A stretch of DNA of 64,000 bases from Clostridium sp. OM02-18AC (GTDB lineage: Bacteria > Bacillota > Clostridia > Lachnospirales > Lachnospiraceae). Below are positions 48,757 through 58,073 of this stretch, one piece after another. The notes beneath the pieces were generated by a model. That model was not told the origin of the DNA. It ran no database searches and worked only from the letters and a program-made list of their open reading frames with translations. A program made the position numbers and the translations under genes. Within the stretch, counting starts at the first letter, position 1, and each line of letters opens with the position of its first letter. The DNA lies in assembly GCF_003481825.1 (NCBI RefSeq), contig NZ_QULW01000015.1, positions 1 through 64,000 on the forward strand, in the 5' to 3' direction.

Positions 48757-50342
48757 ATATTCAGGAAGAATGGGAGCTGCATAAGCCGAAAAAGAAAACC
48801 TGGGGACGATTCCTGCGGGTCATATTTGGTCGTACCACGTTTGTGATTACGGCACTTCTGATCCAGTTTATCACGCTTTTGTACAGCTTTCAGTGGCTGA
48901 GTGAGCATGTGTTTTACTTATATGGAGGTTTTGTAGGCTTAAGTGCTGTCGTTGTGATCTACATCATCAATAAAAACCAGAATCCGTCTTATCAGCTTTC
49001 CTGGATCATCCCGGTTCTGGTATTTCCGGTATTCGGTGCTTTGTTTTATCTTTTTGTGGAAGCACAGCCAGGAACCAGAATGATCGACCGGAGACTGAAA
49101 GCGAACATCGAAGAAACCAGGCCTTTTTTAAAACAGCAGACACAGGTTATGGAACGTCTGTACCGGGAAAGCAGGGGAACTGCGCGGCTGGCTTATTATA
49201 TGAACGAATATGGCGGGTATCCGATCTGGGAAAACACCAGTGCACAGTATTTTCCATTGGGCGATGATATGTATCCGGTGCTTCTGGAAGAACTGAAAAA
49301 AGCAGAGCGCTACATTTTCATGGAGTATTTCATCGTGGAAAAAGGAGAAATGTGGAACACTATCCTGGAGATATTAAAAGAAAAGGCGGCATCCGGTGTG
49401 GAAGTCCGCTTTATGTACGATGGGATGTGCAGCCTGACCTTAGTACCGTACGGGTATCCGAAGCAGCTGGAGCAGTATGGGATCCGCTGCAAGATGTTCT
49501 CCCCGGTGCGCCCGGTCCTTTCTTCCGCACAGAATAACCGGGACCACAGAAAGATCACGGTGATCGACGGACATACTGCATTCACCGGAGGAATCAATCT
49601 GGCAGACGAATATATCAACCGGAAGGTCCGTTTTGGACACTGGAAGGATACGGCGATCATGTTAAAGGGCGATGCCGTGACCGGATTTCTGATGATGTTT
49701 TTGCAGATGTGGAACATTACGGAACACCAGGCGGATGATTATGTCAGATATCTATGCAAGCCAGATTACCAGTACCCGGCAGGACTGGACCGCTCGGGCT
49801 TTGCGATGCCGTACGGGGACAGTCCGCTGGATAATGAGCCGGTAGGACAGCATGTTTACATGGATATTTTAAATGAATCCCGTTACTATGTGCATATGAT
49901 GACACCCTACTTGATCCTGGACAGTGATATGATCACGTCGCTGACCTTTGCGGCGAAGCGCGGCATTGAGACGATCATCATCATGCCGCACATCCCGGAT
50001 AAGATTTATGCCTACCTGCTGGCGCGTTCCTACTACGCGGAGCTTTTGCAGGCAGGTGTAAAGATTTATGAGTATACACCGGGCTTTGTCCATGCAAAGG
50101 TATTTACTAGCGATGACACCAAGGCGGTGGTTGGTTCCATCAATATGGACTACCGGAGCCTGCACCTGCATTTTGAATGTGCAGTTTATCTGTACCGGAA
50201 TCCGGCCGTGCAGCAGGCAGAGGCAGATTTCCAGGCAACCTTAAAACAGTGCCAGGAGATCACACAGCAGGACTGCAGAAATTATCCGATCCCGAAGAAA
50301 ATCGCGGGAAAGGTGCTGCGGCTGTTTGCTCCCCTGATGTAA
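48753..50342 (+). CDS. cls: Cardiolipin synthase
   Basis: This 529-residue phospholipase-D superfamily enzyme condenses two phosphatidylglycerols to cardiolipin. It has two N-terminal membrane helices with the PLD-N domain (WIIPVLVFPVFGALFYLF) and two HKD motifs, DHRKITVIDGHTAFTGGINLADEY and VHAKVFTSDDTKAVVGSINMDYRS. The ATGA overlap couples it to the LTA-synthase-like gene. Six bases after its stop lies a sequence like the terminus of the palindromic elements. Confidence 0.93.
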   Translation: MNIQEEWELHKPKKKTWGRFLRVIFGRTTFVITALLIQFITLLYSFQWLSEHVFYLYGGFVGLSAVVVIYIINKNQNPSYQLSWIIPVLVFPVFGALFYLFVEAQPGTRMIDRRLKANIEETRPFLKQQTQVMERLYRESRGTARLAYYMNEYGGYPIWENTSAQYFPLGDDMYPVLLEELKKAERYIFMEYFIVEKGEMWNTILEILKEKAASGVEVRFMYDGMCSLTLVPYGYPKQLEQYGIRCKMFSPVRPVLSSAQNNRDHRKITVIDGHTAFTGGINLADEYINRKVRFGHWKDTAIMLKGDAVTGFLMMFLQMWNITEHQADDYVRYLCKPDYQYPAGLDRSGFAMPYGDSPLDNEPVGQHVYMDILNESRYYVHMMTPYLILDSDMITSLTFAAKRGIETIIIMPHIPDKIYAYLLARSYYAELLQAGVKIYEYTPGFVHAKVFTSDDTKAVVGSINMDYRSLHLHFECAVYLYRNPAVQQAEADFQATLKQCQEITQQDCRNYPIPKKIAGKVLRLFAPLM

Positions 50343-50347
50343 AACAG

Positions 50348-50361
50348 CAATATCGCACAGT
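50348..50361 (+). repeat. Possible remnant of the palindromic element terminus
   Basis: CAATATCGCACAGT differs by one base from CAATATTGCACAGT, the core of the inverted repeats at 2975 and 23809. It begins six bases after the cls stop. No right-hand partner is seen, so it is a remnant or a coincidence. Confidence 0.35.
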
Positions 50362-50389
50362 GCGTATCAGAGATGCAGGATTTCTTCTA

Positions 50390-51535
50390 TTAGTAATGCC
50401 GTACCTCGGCGGCTGCCCGGATCTTCTGAATGACAGGCTCGGCGGCTGCGGAGGTGAAATATTGGAAGGTGCATGCTGGCACCTTCTTTTTTAATGCCTC
50501 AAAATCTCCGTCTTTGATCAGACAGCGCACGTCGGACGCGCTGATGGCACCATCTGCGTCGGCTTTTCTTGGAATGATATTGCAGGTCAGGCCGGCGGCG
50601 GACAGCTCCTCAGCCATGACCTGGTTGTAGATGCCGGTTACCTGGCTGAAGGGTTCTTCCCCGACAAAACGGTCTGTGATGGAAAGCGCATTGGCAATGC
50701 GCAGAAACACCTGGATATCGAGCTTGGCATGAGAGCGGATGACCGTGTCGGAGTCCTTTAAAAAGTAGGACGGGAAGGTCGCATTGGAGATCATGTAAGG
50801 ACCGGTCTCGTGGCAGATCACATTGGAAAGGTCTGCGCAGCCGTCTGCAACCAGCTGTCTGCGGACGGAGAATGGAACCAGGGAAGCATCCTCTGAGACT
50901 ACAAATACATGAAGTAAGTCTACCGAAGCAGCCGCCTGCTCAACCAGATAACGGTGACCGAGTGTGAATGGGTTGGCATTCATGATGACAGCGCCGGTTT
51001 TTTGTGTGCTGGTTGGTACAGAGGCATCCGCGCCGTCTTTGTCGTTGTGTGTGTCCTGGTTTTCTGTCTGTGTCAGAACAACGGGGGCAGTTTGAGCTGC
51101 TAAGAAAGCAGCGGTTTCCTGCTGCAATTGTTTCAGATAATCAGCAAAGCCAGTCCGGCGGTTTTCCATAAAAACAACTTTTCCTTCCACACGGGCGATT
51201 TCGTAAAAACTGAGATCACTGAAAAACCGGGCCGTATTACACTTAGTATATAAGAAGAGACTGGTGTTGCCACGGCTGTACTGGTATTCGATCAGGTGTG
51301 AGATCACCTGATTCATCAGGCCTTCGCCCTGATGCTCTGAGGATACAGCCATGCAGCGCAGTGTGTTGGCAAAGCAGGAACCGGTTGCGACCAGGTTGTA
51401 GTCATCGTCGAACAGACCGATGCTGTAATCGAGATTTTTGTCGCGTTCGATTCCTTCTTTTTCCAATAATGCGTCCATCTGGCGCACAGCGCGTTTATCA
51501 GTGGGAGATATTCTGCTGACGGTATAATCTGACAT
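50390..51535 (-). CDS. citC: [Citrate (pro-3S)-lyase] ligase-like protein
   Basis: From ATG 51535 (GGAGG upstream) the protein has 381 residues. An N-terminal GNAT-like domain (LDYSIGLFDDDYNLVATGSCF ... HQGEGLMNQVISHLIEYQYSRG) is joined to a cytidylyltransferase-like domain with VIMNANPFTLGHRYLVEQA and the late IIPRKADADGAISASDVRCLI. CitC acetylates the citrate lyase prosthetic group. A Thr/Asp/Asn-rich linker (~178-205) separates the halves. No citD/E/F or citX/G lies nearby, so it is an orphan here. Reading upstream in frame adds no conserved sequence. Confidence 0.88.
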   Translation of the reverse strand: MSDYTVSRISPTDKRAVRQMDALLEKEGIERDKNLDYSIGLFDDDYNLVATGSCFANTLRCMAVSSEHQGEGLMNQVISHLIEYQYSRGNTSLFLYTKCNTARFFSDLSFYEIARVEGKVVFMENRRTGFADYLKQLQQETAAFLAAQTAPVVLTQTENQDTHNDKDGADASVPTSTQKTGAVIMNANPFTLGHRYLVEQAAASVDLLHVFVVSEDASLVPFSVRRQLVADGCADLSNVICHETGPYMISNATFPSYFLKDSDTVIRSHAKLDIQVFLRIANALSITDRFVGEEPFSQVTGIYNQVMAEELSAAGLTCNIIPRKADADGAISASDVRCLIKDGDFEALKKKVPACTFQYFTSAAAEPVIQKIRAAAEVRHY

Positions 51536-51795
51536 AATAAAAAGTCCTCCGTGTTTTATTCTGAATATGTTTCGAAATGTCAAGCTTTCCGGCAGTCTGT
51601 GAAATCTGAATATGGAAACAGGAATGCCAGAACTGTGTTTAGTATAGCGTATTTCCTGTAAAAATGCGAATACTTCCTGAGTTATGGGGAATATTGGATT
51701 ATGATAATAATTTGCAGCAAGGATGTTCCGTATGGAAAATTCCAAGCACAGTTGGTGTGTAAAAGAATTTTATCAATGCTTGCAGGCAGAAAGGA

Positions 51796-52665
51796 ATGAA
51801 ATCACAGATGGGCAAACGGAAAATGAAAAATAGAAACAAACAGACAGAAAATTGGAATGCGGAAGATGGTGGAAAACAAATGTCTGAAGTCAATCGCATG
51901 AACGAAAAAAATGCCAGGAAAAGGGAAAAAACAGATGTGCCAGTGAATGGAACGGAACGAATGCAAAATGGAGGCGAGCGGGTTCAGGGCGGCGGAAATG
52001 AAGCGTTTGGTCTGGGCTATGCGCAGGCTACGCTGGATGGTGGAAATGGCAAACATAAAATTCATTTGCTTTCCATCATCGGGGAAGTAGAGGGGCACGA
52101 AAATCTGTCCGGAAATACGAAGGTTACCAAATACGATCAGATTCTGCCCAGGCTTGCCGAGCTGGAAGATGATGACAGTGTGGAAGGCTTGCTGGTTCTT
52201 CTGAATACGTCCGGTGGGGATGTGGATGCAGGGCTTGCCATTGCAGAGATGATCGCCTCCCTTTCCATGCCAACCGTTTCTTTGGTGTTGGGCGGCAGCC
52301 ATTCCATTGGGGTACCACTTGCTGTTTCAACCGATCACTCTTTTATTGTCCCGACCGGGACGATGATGGTGCATCCGGTGCGCATGAGCGGAACGGTAAT
52401 CGGGGCATCGCAGACTTACGAGTATTTTGAAATGATCCAGGACCGGATCCTGACCTTTGTCAGCGACCATGCGCAGATCGCATATGACCAGGTGAAGCAG
52501 CTGATGCTGAATACGGAAATGCTGACCCGGGACCTGGGAACGGTGCTAGTAGGAAGTGAAACCGTAAAAGCCGGACTCATCGATGAGGTCGGGGGGATCC
52601 GGGAGGCACTGGGGTATTTGTACCGGAAAATTGAAGAAGGAGAAGAAGATACGGTACACAGGTAG
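51796..52665 (+). CDS. ClpP-fold protease (TepA/YmfB-like)
   Basis: Up to 289 residues. The first ~75 are a charged, Asn/Gln/Gly-rich region without conservation; the ClpP/SppA-like domain follows. It has IHLLSIIGEVEGHE, VEGLLVLLNTSGGDVDAGLAIAEMI, the nucleophile region LVLGGSHSIGVPLAVS and VHPVRMSGTVIG. This matches TepA, and its position just before spoIIIE/ftsK agrees with the tepA-spoIIIE neighbourhood in Bacillus. Its natural substrate is unclear. Start uncertain: ATGs at 51796, 51808 and 51823 are all possible behind AGAAAGGA. Confidence 0.85.
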   Translation: MKSQMGKRKMKNRNKQTENWNAEDGGKQMSEVNRMNEKNARKREKTDVPVNGTERMQNGGERVQGGGNEAFGLGYAQATLDGGNGKHKIHLLSIIGEVEGHENLSGNTKVTKYDQILPRLAELEDDDSVEGLLVLLNTSGGDVDAGLAIAEMIASLSMPTVSLVLGGSHSIGVPLAVSTDHSFIVPTGTMMVHPVRMSGTVIGASQTYEYFEMIQDRILTFVSDHAQIAYDQVKQLMLNTEMLTRDLGTVLVGSETVKAGLIDEVGGIREALGYLYRKIEEGEEDTVHR

Positions 52666-52693
52666 GAATGTTCTGAAGAACCGGCAAAATCCA

Positions 52694-52722
52694 TTCCTGT
52701 TTGCGCAACGTGTGCACAGGAA
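52694..52722. repeat. Short dispersed hairpin repeat, copy 6
   Basis: A 6-bp stem, TTCCTG/CAGGAA, around the loop TTTGCGCAACGTGTGCA. It lies 28 bases after the protease stop and before the ftsK promoter. Confidence 0.6.
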
Positions 52723-52754
52723 CGAATCTTGAATTTGTGGAGTATGTCCGCGTC

Positions 52755-52783
52755 TTGCATTTCCTGATAATTTTTTGTATACT
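52755..52783 (+). promoter_or_regulatory. Predicted ftsK/spoIIIE promoter
   Basis: TTGCAT (52755-52760), a 17-base spacer and TATACT (52778-52783), 33 bases before the start codon. Confidence 0.65.
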
Positions 52784-52815
52784 AACTACATTGGGAAAGA
52801 GGAGGCTGAATTTTT

Positions 52816-55800
52816 GTGGCAGCAAAGAAACAACAAAACAAAGTAAATTCAGATAAAACAGCAAGAACAACGGGCAGCCGGAAAGCTGCAGGAACCGGGG
52901 CGAAGAATGCGGCAGACGGCAGAAAAAAAGCCGGAAGACCGAGAAAGGTCCAGGAACCGGAGCCAGTTCAGGAAGAGGAAAGCCTGGTACGCGCAGAAGT
53001 GATCGTTTTGGGATCGTTTGCGGCCGCAGTGCTTTTATTTTTAAGCAATTTTCATCTTTGTGGCTTTGCCGGAGATTTTCTGCGCGGTGTTCAGCTGGGA
53101 CTGTTTGGTCTTCCAGGATACATTGCTCCGCTGGTCCTGTTCGTAGGGACCTGTTTTTACCAGGCAAACCGGGGAAATCGCGTGGCTTTGCACAAGACAG
53201 TTGCTTCTGCAGCAGCTTTTTTTCTGCTCTGCGGCTTTTCACAGATGATATTTGGACAGCAGCCGGAAGCCGGGAAGGGTGTATTGGAATATTACCGTCT
53301 GTCTGCGGCATCCGGTATGGGCGGCGGTCTGGCAGGAGGACTTTTATTTGGAGTACTTCGCTCTGTGCTGGGAAGCATCGGTGCATTTCTGATCCTGGCT
53401 GTAGGCATGATTTTATGTATGGTGTGCATCACGGGACGCTCGTTTGTGAAAGCAGTGAAACGGCACAGCGATGTGGCTTATCAGTATGCCAGGGAGGACA
53501 TGGAGCGCCGCAGGGAAATCCATGCTGAGCGCCAGGAAGAGCGCAGGAGACTTCGCGAAGAACAGCGGGTGCGCGGTGTGAATCTTGGTTCCACGTATCT
53601 GCCGGCGAAAGAAGACGAGTACCTGGAGGAAGATCCGGAGGCGGATTACGGCGAGCGTTACGAGGATGATTATGATAACGGCTATGATGATGGCAGTGCC
53701 GACAATCATGACAGTGGCTATCATGATAACTATGCTGACGGTCATGCGGAACATTACGATGACAGCTATGGTTATGGTGACAGCGATAGCGGCAGCTATG
53801 ATGAAAGTTATGGCACCCGTGGAAGGGCAGAGCATGCTGCAAGCCGTCCGCGTCCGAAGCGGCAGACACCGGACCAGGCAGATCTGTTTACCGGAAGTAT
53901 TTCCATGCCGGATGAATACCGGAATGAAAAGCCGGATGTTCCTGCTTATTCAACCAATCTTCCGACCGGGGAAGTGGTACCGCCGGAGCCGGAGGATGAT
54001 TACGATCTGGAGGCTGCGGCCAGAAAACTGACTGAGTCTGGTTTTGGGCGTTTTGAAGAAACCGGAGAAGTTTTCACCGGCGGTGCAAGGAAACTTGACG
54101 AGCCGGAAAAGGGAAAAGCAGGGCAGACCGATAACACGGATGTTTATGCGGATGTGGCTCCGTGGGATGAGCCGGATACATACACAGAAAATCCTTATAA
54201 AGAAAATCAGTATACAGCAGATGCTTATGTACAGCAGCAGACTGAAATGCAGAACGGGCGGAATATGCAGCAGGAGCAGACGAAAGCAGTCCAGGCAGCT
54301 TCCGCAGAAAATGCGACGCTGAACCGGATGCAGAAACCAGCACAGGGAACCGGGCGGGAATTGCAGACAGAATCAGCGCAGCAGATGTGGGAGACCGTGC
54401 AGGAACCACAGCCGGAGCCAGTGCAGCAGATGCAGGAGCCATCTCCGTACATGCAGGAGCCTGCCCCGGAGGAGTATCTCCCAGATCCGGATGTGGCATA
54501 CACCGTAAAAACGGAGCAGAACACCGACTTTGCGATCCCGGAGGAAAGCAAACGTGTGGTCACTGCGGGAGGCAAGGTCATCGAGACCGATACCGAGGCG
54601 CTTCAGAAGAAATTGGAATCTGCCAAAAAGGCAGAAGCAGCAAAACACGAGTCAGAGCAGGCCGAAAGCAAAGTGTCAGTGGAGCAGCAGATTCAGGAAA
54701 AAGAAGAAGAACCGAAAAAGGAATACATCTTTCCGCCGTTTAGCCTGTTAAAGCGCGGCAGCCGCAATCTGGGCGGTTATTCGGAACAGGAATACCGGGA
54801 AACCGCAGTGAAATTGCAGCAGACGCTGCGCAACTTTGGCGTTGGCGTTACCGTGACCAATATCAGCTGCGGACCTTCCGTCACCCGATATGAGCTGCAC
54901 CCGGAGCAGGGCGTAAAGGTCAGCAAGATCGTCGGACTTGCTGATGACATTAAGCTGAGCCTGGCGGCAGAGGATATCCGTATTGAGGCACCAATCCCGG
55001 GCAAGTCTGCAGTGGGTATCGAGGTGCCGAATAAAGAGAAGACATCCGTATTCTTGCGCGATCTTCTGGAGTCCGATACGTTCCAGAAGCATCCGTCCAG
55101 ACTGGCTTTCGCAGTCGGAAAGGATATCGGCGGTCAGGTCGTGGTAACCGATATCGCCAAGATGCCGCATCTTCTGATCGCGGGCGCGACCGGATCCGGT
55201 AAGTCGGTCTGCATCAACACCATTATCATGAGCATCATCTACAAGGCTGACCCGGAGAATGTCAAGCTCATCATGGTGGATCCGAAGGTCGTGGAGCTGA
55301 GCGTATATAACGGCATTCCGCATCTGCTGATTCCGGTTGTGACCGATCCGAAGAAAGCATCTGGTGCCTTGAACTGGGCAGTAGCCGAGATGACAGACCG
55401 CTACAAGAAATTCGCGAAATACGGTGTGCGTGACTTAAAAGGCTACAATGCAAAGATTGAGACGATTCAGGATATTGGTGACGCAAACAAACCGAAGAAG
55501 ATGCCGCAGATCGTCATTATCGTGGACGAGCTTGCGGATCTGATGATGGTGGCTCCAGGCGAGGTGGAGGATGCAATCTGCCGTCTGGCCCAGCTGGCGC
55601 GTGCGGCAGGCATTCATCTGGTCATCGCGACCCAGAGACCGTCGGTCAATGTCATTACCGGACTGATCAAGGCAAACGTACCGTCAAGAATCGCATTTTC
55701 CGTTTCTTCCGGCGTGGATTCCCGTACCATCATCGATATGAACGGTGCAGAGAAACTTCTCGGAAAGGGCGATATGCTCTTTTATCCGGCAGGGTTCCCG

Positions 55801-56169
55801 AAACCTCAGCGTGTGCAGGGCGCTTTTGTCTCCGACTCGGAGGTTCAGCAGGTAGTGGACTTTTTAACCGAGCAGGGATTGACAGCCCAGTACAGTCCGG
55901 AAGTAGAAAACAGTATGAACGCGGCTCCTTCTGCGACAAGCTCCGACCCGTCTAACAGCCGGGACGAGTACTTTGAGCAGGCTGGCCGTTTCATAATAGA
56001 AAAAGAAAAGGCATCCATTGGTATGCTGCAGCGTATGTTCAAGATCGGATTCAACCGTGCCGCAAGGATCATGGACCAGCTGGCGGAGGCCGGTGTGGTC
56101 GGCGAGGAAGAGGGAACAAAGCCCCGTAAAGTCCTTATGACTATGGAAGAATTTGACCAGATCATTTAA
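52816..56169 (+). CDS. ftsK: FtsK/SpoIIIE DNA translocase with a very long linker
   Basis: Hexameric, ATP-driven chromosome pump at the division or sporulation septum. GTG start behind AGGAGG; 1117 residues against roughly 790 in B. subtilis SpoIIIE. After a basic start come four membrane helices (~55-215), a charged coiled part, and two low-complexity stretches: Asp/Tyr/His/Gly-rich (~270-345) and Gln/Glu/Pro-rich (~470-640). The motor follows, with the Walker A GATGSGKSV, LIMVDPKVVELSVYNGIPHL, VIIVDELADLMM and LVIATQRPSVNVITGLIKANVPSRIAF. It ends with the gamma winged helix that reads KOPS/SRS sequences (ASIGMLQRMFKIGFNRAARI). Confidence 0.95.
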   Translation: MAAKKQQNKVNSDKTARTTGSRKAAGTGAKNAADGRKKAGRPRKVQEPEPVQEEESLVRAEVIVLGSFAAAVLLFLSNFHLCGFAGDFLRGVQLGLFGLPGYIAPLVLFVGTCFYQANRGNRVALHKTVASAAAFFLLCGFSQMIFGQQPEAGKGVLEYYRLSAASGMGGGLAGGLLFGVLRSVLGSIGAFLILAVGMILCMVCITGRSFVKAVKRHSDVAYQYAREDMERRREIHAERQEERRRLREEQRVRGVNLGSTYLPAKEDEYLEEDPEADYGERYEDDYDNGYDDGSADNHDSGYHDNYADGHAEHYDDSYGYGDSDSGSYDESYGTRGRAEHAASRPRPKRQTPDQADLFTGSISMPDEYRNEKPDVPAYSTNLPTGEVVPPEPEDDYDLEAAARKLTESGFGRFEETGEVFTGGARKLDEPEKGKAGQTDNTDVYADVAPWDEPDTYTENPYKENQYTADAYVQQQTEMQNGRNMQQEQTKAVQAASAENATLNRMQKPAQGTGRELQTESAQQMWETVQEPQPEPVQQMQEPSPYMQEPAPEEYLPDPDVAYTVKTEQNTDFAIPEESKRVVTAGGKVIETDTEALQKKLESAKKAEAAKHESEQAESKVSVEQQIQEKEEEPKKEYIFPPFSLLKRGSRNLGGYSEQEYRETAVKLQQTLRNFGVGVTVTNISCGPSVTRYELHPEQGVKVSKIVGLADDIKLSLAAEDIRIEAPIPGKSAVGIEVPNKEKTSVFLRDLLESDTFQKHPSRLAFAVGKDIGGQVVVTDIAKMPHLLIAGATGSGKSVCINTIIMSIIYKADPENVKLIMVDPKVVELSVYNGIPHLLIPVVTDPKKASGALNWAVAEMTDRYKKFAKYGVRDLKGYNAKIETIQDIGDANKPKKMPQIVIIVDELADLMMVAPGEVEDAICRLAQLARAAGIHLVIATQRPSVNVITGLIKANVPSRIAFSVSSGVDSRTIIDMNGAEKLLGKGDMLFYPAGFPKPQRVQGAFVSDSEVQQVVDFLTEQGLTAQYSPEVENSMNAAPSATSSDPSNSRDEYFEQAGRFIIEKEKASIGMLQRMFKIGFNRAARIMDQLAEAGVVGEEEGTKPRKVLMTMEEFDQII

Positions 56170-56187
56170 CCCAGGATGAAACGGTAC

Positions 56188-56218
56188 AGGCTGCCGGGCG
56201 CATTGTGCGCAGACAGGA
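56188..56218. repeat. Short dispersed hairpin repeat, copy 7
   Basis: CTG, CCGGGCGCATTGTGCGCAGA and CAG (56191-56216); the inner GCGCA/TGCGC pair matches other copies, but the loop is longer. It lies 22 bases after the ftsK stop. Confidence 0.4.
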
Positions 56219-56276
56219 AATCACCAGCGGACAGTTTCATTCAGACCACAGGAAAAAGAAAGGGAGGATACTGGAT

Positions 56277-57947
56277 ATGAAGACAGATATTGAAATCGCG
56301 CAGGAGGCGGTAAAGCTTCCAATCAAAGAGGTTGCAGAGAGCTATGGAATCGTTGAGGATGATCTGGAACTGTACGGCAAGTACAAGGCAAAGATCACTG
56401 ATGAGCTGTGGCAGCAGGTGAAGGACCGTCCGGACGGAAAGCTGGTTCTGGTCACTGCGATCAACCCGACTCCGGCCGGAGAAGGCAAAACTACGACCAG
56501 CATTGGTCTGGCAGATGCCCTTACAAGACTTGGCAAGAAGACCATGATCGCCCTGCGTGAGCCGTCCCTTGGACCGTGCTTCGGCATTAAGGGCGGAGCA
56601 GCAGGCGGCGGTTTTGCCCAGGTCGTTCCGATGGAGGATTTAAACCTTCACTTCACCGGAGACTTCCATGCGATCACATCTGCGAATAACTTACTGGCAG
56701 CACTGTTAGACAACCATATCCAGCAGGGCAATGCCCTTCAGATCGATACCAGACAGATTCTCTGGAAACGCTGCCTGGATATGAACGACCGTGTACTCCG
56801 CAATGTTGTGGTAGGTCTTGGCGCAAAGGCAGATGGTGTTGTGCGTGAAGATCATTTCGTGATCACGGTTGCTTCTGAGATCATGGCAATCCTTTGCCTG
56901 GCAAACGATATGAACGACTTGAAAGAGCGTCTCGGCAAGATCATCGTTGCATATAATTATGCCGGAGAGCCGGTTACTGCAGCACAGCTGCATGCAGTAG
57001 GAGCAATGGCAGCGCTGTTAAAGGATGCCATCAAGCCGAACCTGATCCAGACCCTGGAGCATACCGGTGCCCTGGTACACGGCGGACCGTTCGCAAACAT
57101 CGCACATGGCTGCAACAGCGTGCGTGCGACCAAGACCGCGTTAAAGCTGGCGGATATCGTGGTAACCGAGGCAGGCTTTGGCGCAGATCTGGGTGCAGAG
57201 AAGTTCATGGATATCAAGTGCCGCAAGGCAGACTTAAAGCCGGATGCAGTTGTTCTGGTGGCAACCGTGCGTGCATTAAAGTACAACGGCGGTGTGCCGA
57301 AGACGGAACTGGCGGCAGAGAATCTGGATGCGCTGAAGAAAGGTATCGTAAACCTGGAGAAGCACATCGAGAACCTGCAGAAGTTTGGTGTTCCGGTTGT
57401 AGTAACCTTAAACTCCTTTGTGACCGATACCGAGGCAGAGTACGCATTCATCCGCGATTTCTGCGAGGCACGCGGCTGTGAATTCGCGCTCTCTGAGGTA
57501 TGGGCAAAAGGCGGCGAGGGCGGTGAAGCCCTGGCAAACAAGGTGCTGGAGACTCTGGCAAACAAGGAGAGCCATTACCATGCCCTGTACCCGGATGAGA
57601 TGAGCTTAAAGGATAAGGTCAAGACCATTGCCACCGAGATCTACGGTGCAGACGGCGTTTCCTACGCTCCGGCAGCATCTAAGGCCCTGGCACGCATCGA
57701 GGAGATGGGCTTTGGCAATCTTCCGGTCTGCATGGCAAAGACCCAGTATTCCCTGTCTGATGACCAGACCAGGCTGGGACGCCCGGCCGGATTCACCATC
57801 AATGTGCGCGATGCTTATGTTTCCGCAGGCGCAGGCTTTGTGGTTGTTCTGACCGGCGCGATCATGACCATGCCGGGACTTCCGAAAAAACCGGCTGCAG
57901 ACGGCATTGATGTCGATGAAAACGGCGTGATTACCGGACTGTTCTAG
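56277..57947 (+). CDS. fhs: Formate-tetrahydrofolate ligase
   Basis: Activates formate with ATP on tetrahydrofolate for one-carbon metabolism; in acetogens it is the second step of the Wood-Ljungdahl methyl branch. From ATG 56277 (GGGAGG upstream) the protein has 556 residues, the family's canonical length. P-loop-like TAINPTPAGEGKTTTSIGLAD, then REPSLGPCFGIKGGAAGGGFAQVVPMEDLNLHFTGDFHAI, the family signature, are complete. The C-terminus ends AGFVVVLTGAIMTMPGLPK. No folD or metF is adjacent, so acetogenesis cannot be inferred from this window alone. Confidence 0.97.
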   Translation: MKTDIEIAQEAVKLPIKEVAESYGIVEDDLELYGKYKAKITDELWQQVKDRPDGKLVLVTAINPTPAGEGKTTTSIGLADALTRLGKKTMIALREPSLGPCFGIKGGAAGGGFAQVVPMEDLNLHFTGDFHAITSANNLLAALLDNHIQQGNALQIDTRQILWKRCLDMNDRVLRNVVVGLGAKADGVVREDHFVITVASEIMAILCLANDMNDLKERLGKIIVAYNYAGEPVTAAQLHAVGAMAALLKDAIKPNLIQTLEHTGALVHGGPFANIAHGCNSVRATKTALKLADIVVTEAGFGADLGAEKFMDIKCRKADLKPDAVVLVATVRALKYNGGVPKTELAAENLDALKKGIVNLEKHIENLQKFGVPVVVTLNSFVTDTEAEYAFIRDFCEARGCEFALSEVWAKGGEGGEALANKVLETLANKESHYHALYPDEMSLKDKVKTIATEIYGADGVSYAPAASKALARIEEMGFGNLPVCMAKTQYSLSDDQTRLGRPAGFTINVRDAYVSAGAGFVVVLTGAIMTMPGLPKKPAADGIDVDENGVITGLF

Positions 57948-57954
57948 AAAAAAC

Positions 57955-57986
57955 GCCTGTAATCTGGCACAGGCCGGATTGCAGGC
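57955..57986 (+). terminator. Hairpin after fhs
   Basis: GCCTGTAATC (57955-57964) and GATTGCAGGC (57977-57986) pair; no T-run follows. A second inverted pair, CATGCATGC / GCATGCATG (57993-58001, 58025-58033), fills the gap before murE. Confidence 0.4.
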
Positions 57987-58073
57987 ATGAAACATGCATG
58001 CGGGGCAGCAGGATTGCATGTCGTGCATGCATGGACAGAAAACAAAAACGTGTGGAAAGGATAGACGAAGAGT

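Noticed and set aside
52816..56169. Prophage or conjugative-element FtsK-like protein
   Set aside because: The four membrane helices, gamma domain and tepA/fhs/mur context mark it as the chromosomal SpoIIIE/FtsK; no phage or integrative-element genes are near.
56170..56276. THF riboswitch ahead of fhs
   Set aside because: The gap is short and holds only a dispersed hairpin repeat and the Shine-Dalgarno; no THF riboswitch core is seen.
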